A stretch of DNA of 19,534 nucleotides, from the NCBI GenBank assembly GCA_948479395.1, contig CAOLUI010000019.1, positions 1 through 19,534 of the forward strand, in the 5' to 3' direction. Within the stretch, counting starts at the first letter, position 1. Every line of letters begins with the position of its first letter. Below, one piece after another: positions 1 to 7,136 of the stretch. The notes beneath the pieces are model-generated. The model was not told the DNA's origin. It saw only the letters and a list, made by a program, of their open reading frames with translations, and did no database searches. The stretch is from an uncultured Bacilli bacterium (GTDB taxonomy: Bacteria; Bacillota_I; Bacilli_A; RF39; UBA660). The position numbers and the translations under genes are program-made.

Positions 1-87
1 ATTCCCCCCCCCCAGTAGGGCTAGTGCGCCTAGGGTTAGGAGGGTTTTCTTTAGTTTTTTATTCTTCTTAAAACTTTTTAATTTCAT
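1..87 (-). CDS. N-terminus of an exported protein (partial, runs off the window)
   Basis: Only the first 29 codons are present. The ATG is at 87-85, with an AGAGGGA Shine-Dalgarno element about 8 nt upstream and an extended -10 promoter just before it. The peptide begins MKLKSFKKNKKLKKT, a lysine-rich n-region, followed by a hydrophobic stretch LLTLGALALLGGG. This is a typical Sec signal peptide or N-terminal anchor. The three glycines are encoded by the last nine bases of a run of ten G on the coding strand. The h-region uses CTA, CTC, ACC, GCC, GGC and GGG codons, which are clearly more GC-rich than those of the neighbouring genes. The mature protein lies outside the window, so its function cannot be assigned. 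The open frame is short, but the RBS, promoter and signal-peptide shape together make it a credible gene. Confidence 0.6.
   Translation of the reverse strand, partial: MKLKSFKKNKKLKKTLLTLGALALLGGGN
4..13. repeat. Ten-base poly-C/poly-G homopolymer tract inside a coding sequence
   Basis: There are ten consecutive C on the + strand, read as G10 on the coding strand of the partial exported-protein gene. In a genome this AT-rich a G10 run is very unlikely by chance. Runs of this type slip during replication and are classic contingency loci. A change of one or two bases would shift the reading frame directly after the signal sequence. In the length seen here, the frame is open to the window edge. 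Confidence 0.7.
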
Positions 88-114
88 CTTTGATTCCCTC
101 TTTCTATTATTTCA

Positions 115-123
115 ATTATAACA
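115..123 (-). promoter_or_regulatory. Extended -10 promoter for the left-edge gene
   Basis: The minus strand reads TGTTATAAT, a perfect TATAAT -10 with a TGn extension, about 28 nt upstream of the ATG at 87. No convincing -35 hexamer lies at 16-18 nt, which is acceptable for an extended -10 promoter. Confidence 0.5.
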
Positions 124-143
124 TACTTTCTTATTTTAGAAAG

Positions 144-177
144 AAAAAAATATTAATCCCATTATAGATTAATATTT
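144..177 (-). terminator. Rho-independent terminator after the PD-(D/E)XK gene
   Basis: On the minus strand an 11-bp perfect stem (AAATATTAATC at 177-167, GATTAATATTT at 158-148) closes an 8-nt loop and runs directly into a T tract. It starts 13 nt after the stop codon of the gene ending at 191 and separates that gene from the left-edge gene. Confidence 0.75.
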
Positions 178-190
178 ATAAAATTCTTTT

Positions 191-967
191 TTATTCAGGA
201 TTTTTTAAGTTATTAATTTCTTCTAAAGATAAGTTAGTTATTTTTGAAATCTCTTCTAAGGAAATTTTAGAAATTAGTTTTTTAGCTATTTCTATTTTAG
301 CTTCTCTTTTCCCCTTTTTTAGCCCCTCTTCTAATCCCTTTTTCATCGCATAAACTTTACTTTCCTCTAACTCTTGCTTTTTGGCTTCTTCATAATCATA
401 ATATCCTTCAAATTCTGGATCACTTGATAATTCTTCAATAGTTCTTATTGCGGCCATATATTTTTCATCCCCTTTATAAATTTCCTCTAATTCTTTAATC
501 GTTTTTAATTTTAAAAACTTACCAAATTTTTTTAACTCTTCGTCTATATTATATTGAGTATTATTTAAATTTTCAAGTATTAAATGGATTGAATTATATA
601 AATTGTTTTCTATATTTCCTTCTTCATCTCTAATTTTAAAATTTATTAAGGGTTTTTTGGTTTTATATTCATTAAAATTATCAATATTTATTAAAAAGAT
701 TTCGGGATATTTTTTCATATTCTTATTTGTTGATTCAATTATTCTACTCATGGTATACACGCTATTTTTAGAAAAAGTATTAGATGTTTTTACTTGATTC
801 ATTTCAACTATTATTTTTTGACTGTCATTTATTCTTATGGTTACATCTGTAATCTGTTTCTTTTCTCTTATATTTTTCTTTAATATTTCTTCTCCACCTA
901 TATAAGTCGCATTCTTTAATAATTCTTTATCAATATTAGTTAAAATATGAATTACATCGACAACCAT
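191..967 (-). CDS. PD-(D/E)XK nuclease family (Rpn / transposase-associated) protein, probably 5'-truncated
   Basis: The 258-residue product matches the PD-(D/E)XK nuclease family that includes Rpn recombination-promoting nucleases and PDDEXK_2 'transposases'. The core is visible at about residues 40-57: TDVTIRI, then KIIVEMN, giving D41 and E55 as the likely metal ligands. A central region NIDNFNEY and KYMAAIR is followed by a charged coiled stretch (about 188-230, EEAKKQELEE to KKGLEEGLKKGKRE) and a short helix-turn-helix-like end ISLEEISKITNLSLEEI, all typical of the family. It is shorter than the usual 280-300 residues because the N-terminal part before the active site is reduced. The ATG at 967 has no properly spaced Shine-Dalgarno site. 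The same frame continues upstream for ten codons to a TAA at 998-1000. This suggests loss of the true start by truncation or frameshift, so it may be a decaying copy. Members are usually mobile and multicopy. Function here is inferred from the family. Confidence 0.7.
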   Translation of the reverse strand: MVVDVIHILTNIDKELLKNATYIGGEEILKKNIREKKQITDVTIRINDSQKIIVEMNQVKTSNTFSKNSVYTMSRIIESTNKNMKKYPEIFLINIDNFNEYKTKKPLINFKIRDEEGNIENNLYNSIHLILENLNNTQYNIDEELKKFGKFLKLKTIKELEEIYKGDEKYMAAIRTIEELSSDPEFEGYYDYEEAKKQELEESKVYAMKKGLEEGLKKGKREAKIEIAKKLISKISLEEISKITNLSLEEINNLKNPE

Positions 968-1057
968 TTCCCGATTATTTTCATTTGTTATTAAACATTA
1001 CATCATTAAGTAAATTTACTCCTTAATCTTGGAATTCGTTCAATCACCAAAAACAAT

Positions 1058-1108
1058 TTAACAAATATTTTTTAAGAAAACAAATTATTAAATTTAAATA
1101 TTTGTTAA
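1058..1108. repeat. 13-bp perfect inverted repeat in the intergenic region
   Basis: TTAACAAATATTT (1058-1070) and its exact complement AAATATTTGTTAA (1096-1108) are separated by 25 nt. The region lies between the PD-(D/E)XK gene and the P-type ATPase. It could be a hairpin in the ATPase 3' region, a binding site, or a remnant of a mobile-element end. The sequence is almost all A and T, so the chance expectation is not negligible. Confidence 0.45.
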
Positions 1109-1141
1109 GTAAAAGATGGAATATTTAAAAATTCAACCAAG

Positions 1142-1162
1142 AAAAAAATATTAATTAATATT
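1142..1162 (-). terminator. Possible terminator after the P-type ATPase gene
   Basis: About 16 nt after the ATPase stop, the minus strand has an A/T-only palindrome (AATATTAATTAATATT, 1162-1147) followed by a T run at 1148-1142. It would fold only with a very small loop and has no GC pairs, so it is weaker evidence than the other hairpins in the window. Confidence 0.35.
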
Positions 1163-1177
1163 AATACTTTTTCGAAA

Positions 1178-3796
1178 TTAGGACTTTTTATTAAACAATA
1201 ATTTATATATTTCCATACTTATTAGAATGATAAAAGATATAATAAATAAAAATAGTAAATCTGGAAGAGGAATAGAATTAGTTTGTAAGAATTTAGCCAT
1301 AAAAGGTATTTCCATCACAATTATTTGTAATATTATTGTACTAGTAATACCAAAAACAATAAACCAATTATTTTTTAAAGGAACTTTAAAGGCAGATTTT
1401 GATTCACTTCGACAATTAAAGACGTGAATATTTTGAATGAAGACCATTAAAGCCATAATGTATCCTCTAGCCACTACTACATCCATTTTAACTTTGGTTA
1501 TTAAAATATACCAGATTATAAAAACAAAAAGACCGATAATAAATGATGAAACTAATATTTCTTGAAAAAGACTTTTATTGAATATGGATTCTTTGGGATT
1601 ACGAGGTTTTTCTTGTAAAATATTTTTTTCAGCTTTTTCTAAAGACAAAGCCATATCTTGGATTCCATCAGTTACAACATTTAGCCATAGTAATTGAATG
1701 GCTACTAAAGGCATGGGTAAATTAAAAATAATAGAAAGACAAAAAAATAATATTTCAGCAATTCCACATGATAGTAAAAAGTAAATTATTTTCCGAATAT
1801 TAGCATAAGCTACACGACCTTCTTTAATACCCGCTACTATAGATTTAAAATTATCGTCTAAAATAATCATATCAGCGGTTTCTCTGGCAATATCAGTACC
1901 ACTCCCCATTGCAATTCCAATATTGGAAACTTTTAAGGCTGAAGCATCATTTACCCCATCTCCTGTTACAGCAACAAATTCACCTTGTCTTTTTAAAGAT
2001 TCAACAATTTGTAATTTTTGGAGGGGAGTTACCCGAGCAAAAACAGATTTATCTTGTAAATATTTATCAAAGTTGTCGATTCCTAAGTTATAGTTTTTTT
2101 CTAAGTCATTCCCTGTTGCAACTTCATCATATTTAGTAGTTATTTTTAATTCTTTAGCAATACTATATGCTGTTAGGGGATGATCTCCTGTAATCATTAA
2201 GACTTTAATCCCTGCTTGACGACAGTTATTTATTGATTCGATTACTTCCGTTCTAATAGGATCAATAAAACCAACTAAACCCATAAAACTTAAATTTTTG
2301 ATATCTTGAATGCTATAATTATTTTTTTTAGAAATTAAACCATTAGCTAAAGCAATAACTCGGTAGCCATCTTGAGCTAAAGAGATGTTTTGCTCATCTA
2401 AAATTTTGGAGCTAATTTTTTCTTTGGTTAAATTTATTTTATTACAAAATGATTTAACTACTTCTAAAGATCCTTTAACCGTACAATAGACTTGATTATC
2501 TTTTTCGTAAAAAGTAGCCGAATATTTATTTTCTGATTCATAAGGAATTGTTTCTAATATTTTGATATTAGAAACGTCAACATTTAGTTTTTTTCCTAAA
2601 ATATGAAAGGCAATATCGATAGAATCCCCTATTCTTTTATTTTCATCTACTATAGCTTCATTATTTATAACTCCTAAAGTAGAAATTTCTTTAGCTTTTA
2701 CTAAGTTTTGCCCTAGAATTTCTCCCTTTAAATCAAAACCAACACCTGTTATATCAAATTCTTCATTATTAGGAAGTAATATTTTTTTAGCGGTTTGTTC
2801 ATTAACCGTTAAAGTTCCTGTTTTATCACTAGCAATTACTGTACAACTACCAAGAGATTCAGCGGCATTAAGTTTTCTAACAATAACATTTTTTTTCGCC
2901 ATTTTATTTGAGGCAATGGTTAGAGCCATGGTAAGAGCTAAAGGAAGTCCTTCTGGAATAGCAGATACGGCAAGAGCGATAACAGATAAAAATATTTCTG
3001 TATAAGGAACTTTTTTAAGAATTAATAAAATTGTAATTAAAATTGATAAGAATAAGAATAAAATACTTAATTGTTTAGATAATTTTTCAACTCGGATTGT
3101 TAAGGGGGATTTTTCTTTAGGGGTATTATTAATACTATCCGCGATTTTGCCAATTTCAGTATTTAGTCCAATACTTGTGACAAATGCTTTAGCTCTTCCA
3201 GTTACCACTGTTGTTCCCGAGAATACCATGTTAGTTTGCTCAGATATACTAACATTCTGTTTATTTATTGTTTCACTATTTTTACTAACCTGAATACTTT
3301 CTCCTGTTAATATAGACTCATCAACCATTAAATTATGGGTCTCAATTAAACGCATATCAGCTCCTATTTTATCGCCAGATTCTAATAAAACTAAGTCACC
3401 AATGGTTAAATCTGGGGTATTAATTGCTATTAATTGATTATCTCTTATTACTTTGGTTTTACTAGCAACTAAGTTGGCAAGTGATTCCGCAGTATTGTTT
3501 GCTTTATTCTCTTCATAAGTCGACATTATAGCATCGATTAAAACAATAACTAATATGGCAATGGCATCAATTATTTCTCCAACTATTAAAGAAGCTATTA
3601 TGGCAATTAATAATAAAAGAGTTATAGGACTCTTAAATTCACTTAAAAAAAGTTTAAAAAGACTTTCTTTTGTTTTTTTAGGAAGTTCATTTGGACCATA
3701 TATTTTCTGATGTTCTAAAACATCTTTATTATTTAAACCCTGATCAGTTGTTTTTAATTCTTTTTTTATTTGTTCAATTTCTTGATTATAATTCAT
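1178..3796 (-). CDS. P-type cation-transporting ATPase (P2, Ca2+-ATPase-like)
   Basis: This 872-residue integral membrane pump has the full set of P-type motifs: actuator TGES (164-167), membrane-4 PEGLP (281-285), phosphorylation motif DKTGTLT with the acceptor D324, a nucleotide-domain KGSLEVV (a KGA variant), MITGDHP near residue 533 and TGDGVNDAS near 609. The length and hydrophobic profile fit the ten-helix P2 type. Membrane helix 6 has LLWLNVVTDG, keeping the N, T and D ligands of SERCA-like pumps. At the helix-5 position of SERCA N768, the aligned sequence SCGIAE has glycine, although the following E is kept. The ion is therefore uncertain: Ca2+ is likely, and another divalent or monovalent cation is possible. 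The Shine-Dalgarno AGGAG lies 6 nt before the ATG. The gene starts 17 nt after the DUF3781 gene and is probably the last gene of the ruvA-to-ATPase operon. Confidence 0.92.
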   Translation of the reverse strand: MNYNQEIEQIKKELKTTDQGLNNKDVLEHQKIYGPNELPKKTKESLFKLFLSEFKSPITLLLLIAIIASLIVGEIIDAIAILVIVLIDAIMSTYEENKANNTAESLANLVASKTKVIRDNQLIAINTPDLTIGDLVLLESGDKIGADMRLIETHNLMVDESILTGESIQVSKNSETINKQNVSISEQTNMVFSGTTVVTGRAKAFVTSIGLNTEIGKIADSINNTPKEKSPLTIRVEKLSKQLSILFLFLSILITILLILKKVPYTEIFLSVIALAVSAIPEGLPLALTMALTIASNKMAKKNVIVRKLNAAESLGSCTVIASDKTGTLTVNEQTAKKILLPNNEEFDITGVGFDLKGEILGQNLVKAKEISTLGVINNEAIVDENKRIGDSIDIAFHILGKKLNVDVSNIKILETIPYESENKYSATFYEKDNQVYCTVKGSLEVVKSFCNKINLTKEKISSKILDEQNISLAQDGYRVIALANGLISKKNNYSIQDIKNLSFMGLVGFIDPIRTEVIESINNCRQAGIKVLMITGDHPLTAYSIAKELKITTKYDEVATGNDLEKNYNLGIDNFDKYLQDKSVFARVTPLQKLQIVESLKRQGEFVAVTGDGVNDASALKVSNIGIAMGSGTDIARETADMIILDDNFKSIVAGIKEGRVAYANIRKIIYFLLSCGIAEILFFCLSIIFNLPMPLVAIQLLWLNVVTDGIQDMALSLEKAEKNILQEKPRNPKESIFNKSLFQEILVSSFIIGLFVFIIWYILITKVKMDVVVARGYIMALMVFIQNIHVFNCRSESKSAFKVPLKNNWFIVFGITSTIILQIIVMEIPFMAKFLQTNSIPLPDLLFLFIISFIILISMEIYKLLFNKKS

Positions 3797-3813
3797 ATAT
3801 TTCTCCTATAATA

Positions 3814-4068
3814 TTATTTTATAATATGAGCTGTTATTATTGTATAACTGGAAGAATTAATTACTATTTTTATATAATCAATTTCGCAATAGTAATTTTT
3901 TCCTTGTTTATAAACAACACTTTTTTCATTTTTAATCATATCTTTACAATATGGCACTACTTTATTATCGGTACATAATAATTTTAAATTTTTTTTAATT
4001 CTGTTAATCCCTAATAATGTTGTATGGATTTTATCAATATTATGAAGTAATATTTCTTTTTCTCTCAT
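3814..4068 (-). CDS. DUF3781 family protein
   Basis: The 84-residue protein resembles DUF3781: an N-terminal LLHNIDKIHTTLLGINRIKKNL block, a middle VPYCKDMI segment, and a C-terminal YYCEIDYIKIVIN followed by SYTIITAHIIK. The closing SYTIITAH signature is the most recognisable part. The length is normal for the family. No enzymatic motif or membrane segment is visible, and the family has no established function that I know of. The start codon overlaps the stop of the preceding gene as ATGA (4065-4068). The upstream Shine-Dalgarno site is weak, so translation is probably coupled to the pilin-like gene. The assignment rests on recalled family pattern. Confidence 0.75.
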   Translation of the reverse strand: MREKEILLHNIDKIHTTLLGINRIKKNLKLLCTDNKVVPYCKDMIKNEKSVVYKQGKNYYCEIDYIKIVINSSSYTIITAHIIK

Positions 4069-4373
4069 AATTTTTCAACAAACCTAAATTCTTCACTTAC
4101 TATTACATAAGATTCTTCATTATAAATTTTTTTAGTTAAAGGATTAATCATTTCTTCTAAATCAGTTTTTTCATATAATTCTTTTAACGTAATTTCATTA
4201 TTAATACATGATTCATTATAATAACAATTTTTAGCGGTCTCAACTATTTTTTTGGTAACTACATTCATTAAACGTTCATTATGTTTTTTTATAGTTTTAA
4301 CAATGGAAGGAACTGATATTAAAAGAATTAAAAATAAAACTGTACAATAAATAATTATTTTATTCTTGTTCAT
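4065..4373 (-). CDS. Small membrane-anchored, pilin-like protein
   Basis: About 102 residues: a short basic N-terminus (MNKNK), a single hydrophobic helix (IIIYCTVLFLILLISVPSIV) and a soluble domain with KKIVETAKNCYYNESC, LKELYEKTDLEEMINPLTKK and EESYVIVSEE. The order helix, 'ETA..YY' segment and 'NP.T.K' segment resembles type IV pilin-like proteins of low-GC Firmicutes. However, the GFTLxE processing site is absent, so it would be an unprocessed or divergent relative. Two cysteines (in NCYYNESC) could pair outside the cell. I prefer the ATG at 4373: GGAGA lies 7 nt upstream, whereas the ATG at 4385 has no Shine-Dalgarno site. The gene overlaps the end of tgt by 14 nt and the DUF3781 start by 4 nt. 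No function can be assigned. Confidence 0.65.
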   Translation of the reverse strand: MNKNKIIIYCTVLFLILLISVPSIVKTIKKHNERLMNVVTKKIVETAKNCYYNESCINNEITLKELYEKTDLEEMINPLTKKIYNEESYVIVSEEFRFVEKL

Positions 4374-5493
4374 GATTTTCTCCATAATAGTTTTGGATAA
4401 ATTGGTCTCTATATTCTAAAATGCTATCATTTTTTATTGACTCACGCAGTTCTTCAGTTAAATGAATTAAAAAACGAATGTTATGAATTGATAAGAGTCT
4501 TTGGCCCAAAGTTTCATTAGCTGTTATTAAATGTCTCAAATATGATTTACTGTATTTACTTTGACATGTGTAACAATCACATTCTTTGCTTAAAGGCGTA
4601 AAGTCTTCTTTATATTTAGCATTTTTGATATTTATTTTGCCATATTTTGTTAACGCATGACCATGTCTAGCTAAACGAGTCGGACTTACACAGTCAAAAA
4701 TATCTATCCCTCTAATAACTCCTTCAATAATATCGATAGGATCTCCTATCCCCATGGCGTATCTTATTTTATCTTCTGGCAAATATTTAGTGGAATAAGA
4801 AAAAGCTTTATACATATTTTCTTTACTTTCATGATCGTTAGCTACTCCTCCAATACTATAACCATCAAAATCTAATTTAACTGTTTCTAAAGCACTAAAT
4901 TTTCGTAAGTCTTCGTAATATCCTCCTTGAACAATCCCAAAAAGCATTTGATTTTCATTTCGATGCACATCTTTACCGCGCTTAGCCCATCTAAGGGTTC
5001 TTTCAATGCTTTTTTTTAGATAATCATAACTAGCACTAGCTGGTGGGCATTCATCAAAACTCATGGCAATATCGCTGTCTAATTTATTTTGGATTTCGAT
5101 TGATTTTTCGGGAGTTAGTATTAGATTATCACCATTTAAATGGTTTTTAAATTTGACACCATTTTCTGTAATATCTTTGGGATTTGCTAAAGAAAAAACT
5201 TGGAATCCTCCTGAATCGGTTAGTATAGGGCCCTTATAATTCATGAATTGATGTAAACCTTGCGCTTTAGCAATAATATCTTCGCCAGGTCTTAACCATA
5301 AATGATAAGTATTAGCTAAAATTATTCCTGCATTTGCTTGCTTTAATTCTTCAACACTCAAAGTTTTAACTGTCGCATTAGTTCCTACTGGCATAAACAT
5401 AGGAGTTTCAAAAGTTCCATATGAAGATTTAATTTGTCCCAAGCGAGCGCTAGTATTTTTTTCCTTTTTGATTAATTTATATTGCATTTTCAT
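4360..5493 (-). CDS. tgt: Queuine/preQ1 tRNA-ribosyltransferase (tRNA-guanine transglycosylase)
   Basis: Tgt exchanges guanine 34 of GUN-anticodon tRNAs for preQ1 in queuosine synthesis. The 377-residue protein has the expected landmarks: ILANTYHLWLRPG (58-70), LTDSGGFQVF with D93, MSFDECPPAS with D147, GIVQGG (186-191), and FDCVSPTR with D267, the likely nucleophile. The zinc site is C305, C307, C310 and H337. Length is normal. One local oddity is PTRLARHGHALT, where most bacterial enzymes have PTRxARxGTxxT. The gene follows queA by 2 nt, with GGAG inside the queA end, a standard queA-tgt pair acting in succession in the cytoplasm. No other queuosine genes are in the window. Confidence 0.97.
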   Translation of the reverse strand: MKMQYKLIKKEKNTSARLGQIKSSYGTFETPMFMPVGTNATVKTLSVEELKQANAGIILANTYHLWLRPGEDIIAKAQGLHQFMNYKGPILTDSGGFQVFSLANPKDITENGVKFKNHLNGDNLILTPEKSIEIQNKLDSDIAMSFDECPPASASYDYLKKSIERTLRWAKRGKDVHRNENQMLFGIVQGGYYEDLRKFSALETVKLDFDGYSIGGVANDHESKENMYKAFSYSTKYLPEDKIRYAMGIGDPIDIIEGVIRGIDIFDCVSPTRLARHGHALTKYGKINIKNAKYKEDFTPLSKECDCYTCQSKYSKSYLRHLITANETLGQRLLSIHNIRFLIHLTEELRESIKNDSILEYRDQFIQNYYGENHEQE

Positions 5494-5495
5494 TT

Positions 5496-6539
5496 TTAAT
5501 CATCTCCCAAATTATCTGTAATAAACATGGCATCGCCAAAAGAGAAAAAACGATATTTATTATTAATGGCTTCTTGATAGGCTTTTAAAATGTAATCTTT
5601 AGAAGAAAAAGCGCTAACTAAGATGATAAGAGTACTTTTAGGTAAATGAAAATTGGTAATTAAACCATCAATAGCTTGAAATTTAAATCCTGGATAAATG
5701 AAAATATCAGTATAACCTTTACAAGATTTAAATTTTTGATACTTATGAATAATAGTTTCTAATGTTCGGGTAGAAGTAGTACCAACCGCGATTATTCTCT
5801 GTCCTTTATCTTGAGCGTGATTTAAAATCTCAGCTGTTTTTGTACTCATTTCAAAATATTCACTGTGCATTTTATGTTTTTTTACATCACTTACTTCAAC
5901 AGGACGAAAAGTGCCAAGACCAACATGAAGAGTAACATTAGTAATAATTACACCTTTTTCTTTTATTTTGGTTAATAATTCTTCCGTAAAATGAAGTCCA
6001 GCAGTAGGTGCAGCTGCACTGCCTAAATTTTTAGCATAAACTGTTTGATAACGATTATTATCTTCCAATTTTTCATGAATATATGGTGGAAGAGGAATTT
6101 TACCTAATTTTTCTAAAACTTCTAAAAATATTCCTTCATAGATAAATTTAACTATTACAATCCCCTCTTCTAATTTTTCTAATACTTCAGCGATTAGCAT
6201 ATTAGATCCAAATTCGATTTTAGTTCCAACATGTAATCTTTTAAAGGGTTTAGATAAGCATTTCCAAATATTATTTTCTAATGCATTTAAAAGTAACAAT
6301 TCAATAGAAGCTTGAGTATCAACTTTTTTACCAATTAATCTTGCGGGGATAACTTTGGTATTATTAAGAACTAAAACATCACCTTTTTTTAAATAGTCAA
6401 TAATATTATTAAAATGTTTATGAATAATTTCTCCAGTATTTTTATTTAAAATTAATAATTTAGAAGAGCTACGTTTTTTTAATGGCGTTTGGGCAATTAA
6501 ATCTTCAGGTAATTCATAATCAAATTCATCAGTACTCAT
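5496..6539 (-). CDS. queA: S-adenosylmethionine:tRNA ribosyltransferase-isomerase
   Basis: QueA transfers and isomerises the ribosyl group of S-adenosylmethionine onto preQ1-modified tRNA to give epoxyqueuosine, the step after Tgt. The 347-residue protein starts FDYELPEDLIAQTP, the usual N-terminus, and contains VLNNTKVIPARLIG (57-70), GSAAAPTAGLHFT (173-185), LHVGLGTFRPV (204-214), KMHSE (223-227), VGTTSTRTLE, LITNFHLPKSTLI and YRFFSFGDAM near the end. Length and motif order are normal for the family. It lies 16 nt after the kinase-like gene and 2 nt before tgt. Confidence 0.97.
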   Translation of the reverse strand: MSTDEFDYELPEDLIAQTPLKKRSSSKLLILNKNTGEIIHKHFNNIIDYLKKGDVLVLNNTKVIPARLIGKKVDTQASIELLLLNALENNIWKCLSKPFKRLHVGTKIEFGSNMLIAEVLEKLEEGIVIVKFIYEGIFLEVLEKLGKIPLPPYIHEKLEDNNRYQTVYAKNLGSAAAPTAGLHFTEELLTKIKEKGVIITNVTLHVGLGTFRPVEVSDVKKHKMHSEYFEMSTKTAEILNHAQDKGQRIIAVGTTSTRTLETIIHKYQKFKSCKGYTDIFIYPGFKFQAIDGLITNFHLPKSTLIILVSAFSSKDYILKAYQEAINNKYRFFSFGDAMFITDNLGDD

Positions 6540-6555
6540 AAAATCCTTCTTTCAT

Positions 6556-7122
6556 TTATTGTTTAATTCTTAATATACGATTTATTTGGGTATAGGCCTC
6601 GTTAAAATCATCCATGGCCAGTGGAATAACTTGAATATTGCTGTTTTGTAAATTTTCGCCCATTTCTAAATAAATATTTTGTTGGCTAATACTATTTTCT
6701 TCACTAAAACTTTGATAGTTATGATGGTTATCACGTTTTAAACGTGTTTGATAAAGAGCTGTATTTTCTAAATACAATAAGAATAAATAAATATCATAGT
6801 TTATAGTATTTAATGTTTTTAATAAATTATTGTATACATCTGTAAAACTGTAGTCTTTATATCCTAAACGCGCATAAACTTCTTCAGAAAAAAAGGTACG
6901 ATCAAAAATAAGATCCATGGGAATATTTTGCATTTCTTTCAAATAATTTAGTAACGCATTATACATATTTCGGCTTACTTCTTTGCCGGTTAACGTTTTA
7001 TCTTTAGAGCCTGATAAACGATATAAATTGGAACTAGGAATATTATCGCGAAGATAATTAGTTAAAGAGCTCTTCCCTGTTCCTTGAGGTCCTTCTACAA
7101 TAATCATCCGATTTTTAGACAT
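6556..7122 (-). CDS. P-loop nucleoside/nucleotide kinase-like protein
   Basis: About 188 residues with a Walker A motif EGPQGTGKSSLT near the N-terminus, a central LIFDRTFFSEEVYARLGY segment resembling the DR motif of thymidylate and deoxynucleoside kinases, and a basic TRLKRDNHHNY stretch that could be the LID. The size fits the NMP/dNK kinase fold. It is not close enough to Tmk or to known deoxynucleoside kinases for a substrate to be named. The ATG at 7122 is preferred over 7128 because AGGA is 8 nt upstream of the former and only 2 nt from the latter. It lies between ruvB and queA in the operon, a position that gives no direct clue to function. Confidence 0.8.
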   Translation of the reverse strand: MSKNRMIIVEGPQGTGKSSLTNYLRDNIPSSNLYRLSGSKDKTLTGKEVSRNMYNALLNYLKEMQNIPMDLIFDRTFFSEEVYARLGYKDYSFTDVYNNLLKTLNTINYDIYLFLLYLENTALYQTRLKRDNHHNYQSFSEENSISQQNIYLEMGENLQNSNIQVIPLAMDDFNEAYTQINRILRIKQ

Positions 7123-7136
7123 TTTCATCTTCCTTT

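Noticed and set aside
191..1108. Complete insertion sequence
   Set aside because: The inverted repeat lies on one side of the gene only, no matching terminal repeats or target-site duplication flank it, and the gene family is not a DDE transposase.
3691..3978. 95-codon + strand frame across the P-type ATPase start and DUF3781
   Set aside because: It is antisense to two supported genes, is low-complexity in Phe, Ile and Tyr, and has no Shine-Dalgarno site.
5494..6560. preQ1 riboswitch ahead of queA-tgt
   Set aside because: Only 16 nt separate queA from the upstream gene and none follows the compact pseudoknot pattern. The operon has no leader at this point.
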